DNA from: Actinopolymorpha alba DSM 45243
Lineage (GTDB): Bacteria > Actinomycetota > Actinomycetes > Propionibacteriales > Actinopolymorphaceae
Direction: 5' to 3'
NCBI RefSeq assembly: GCF_000373925.1
Contig: NZ_KB892707.1
Span: 434,001-498,000, forward strand
DNA: 64,000 nucleotides
Shown here one piece after another: positions 63,900 to 64,000 of the stretch; positions within the stretch are counted from its first letter, which is position 1; each line of letters begins with the position of its first letter. The notes beneath the pieces are model-generated. The model saw only the letters and a list, made by a program, of their open reading frames with translations, searched no databases and was not told the DNA's origin. The translations under genes were made by a program, and so were the position numbers.

Positions 63900-64000
63900 G
63901 TGGTAGCCGACGACGCCCCCCGCACCGACCCGACCGTCGACCCGTCCGCCGAGGCGGGTGAGCGCCCGCGCCTGTTGCTGCTCGACGGCCACTCGCTGGC
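63900..64000 (+). CDS. polA: DNA polymerase I, first 33 codons
   Basis: From GTG 63900 the reading is VVADDAPRTDPTVDPS, then ERPRLLLLDGHSLA, which is the conserved start of the 5'-nuclease domain of PolA. The rest lies beyond the window. TAGAGT at 63887-63892 stands 7 bases before the GTG, so a leaderless transcript is possible. The order pdtaR to polA agrees with other actinomycetes. Confidence 0.85.
   Translation, partial: MVADDAPRTDPTVDPSAEAGERPRLLLLDGHSL

Overview
The window is 64 kb of high-GC DNA from an actinomycete chromosome. Many GTG or TTG starts, 4-base ATGA/GTGA overlaps between genes, and the order hisI-trpE-trpCBA-lgt-gltBD-pyk-ANTAR regulator-liv transporter-ileS-polA all support this. 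That order is the conserved actinobacterial housekeeping neighbourhood. The lipoproteins, the GxGYxYP protein, a GH92 mannosidase and the DUF6186/DUF6318 genes fit a soil actinomycete, perhaps of the Propionibacteriales. The genus is inference.

Layout. 1-1460: a membrane protein (cut by the window edge) and a GT2 glycosyltransferase. 1754-4377: a methyltransferase-like fragment and a small unknown gene, divergent from an XRE/DUF5753 regulator with its DUF397 partner. 4513-10082: a TPP riboswitch followed by a ykoE-ykoD-ykoC type thiamine/HMP ECF transporter and two bacterial PH-domain genes. 10305-15782: a metal-binding enzyme, a GH92 mannosidase and small membrane genes. 15975-18851: hisI, trpE and two Trp-linked membrane genes. 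18975-27415: genes that split the usual trpE-trpC neighbourhood (serine hydrolase, P-loop kinases, GNAT, Lrp-ddaH-rocD, GxGYxYP protein). 27517-34924: DUF2752, RDD, trpC-trpB-trpA, SCO, DsbA-like and lgt. 35246-41252: gltB-gltD. 41344-45043: a lower-GC, partly decayed island with WXG100-like, YbaB-like and DUF6318 genes. 45161-49420: an amidohydrolase and glutamine-synthetase-like pair, then an ABC exporter. 49441-58924: pyk, an HTH/LAGLIDADG-like gene, an odd tRNA, pdtaR and the liv operon. 59030-64000: a T-box riboswitch, ileS, a VOC protein, a thioesterase and the start of polA.

The most unusual content is repeat DNA. (1) A 71-bp coding cassette sits exactly in ATGA start/stop junctions of operons and keeps translational coupling on both sides. 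There are full copies between ykoD and ykoC, livH and livM, and livM and livG, a half copy fused to the end of ykoD, and a likely remnant at the start of trpA. (2) An 86-bp nested palindrome (two 24-bp arms round a 38-bp core) occurs three times between genes. (3) A perfect 24-bp hairpin stands alone upstream of the GxGYxYP gene. A tRNA with anticodon CAA but a short class I variable loop is also notable. No CRISPR array, insertion sequence or rRNA was seen.

How it works together: the TPP riboswitch controls vitamin B1 precursor uptake. The T-box tunes isoleucyl-tRNA synthetase to tRNA-Ile charging, next to a branched-chain amino acid importer. The his/trp, gltBD, pyk, rocD and ddaH genes form an amino acid and nitrogen metabolism core, into which several accessory segments have been inserted.
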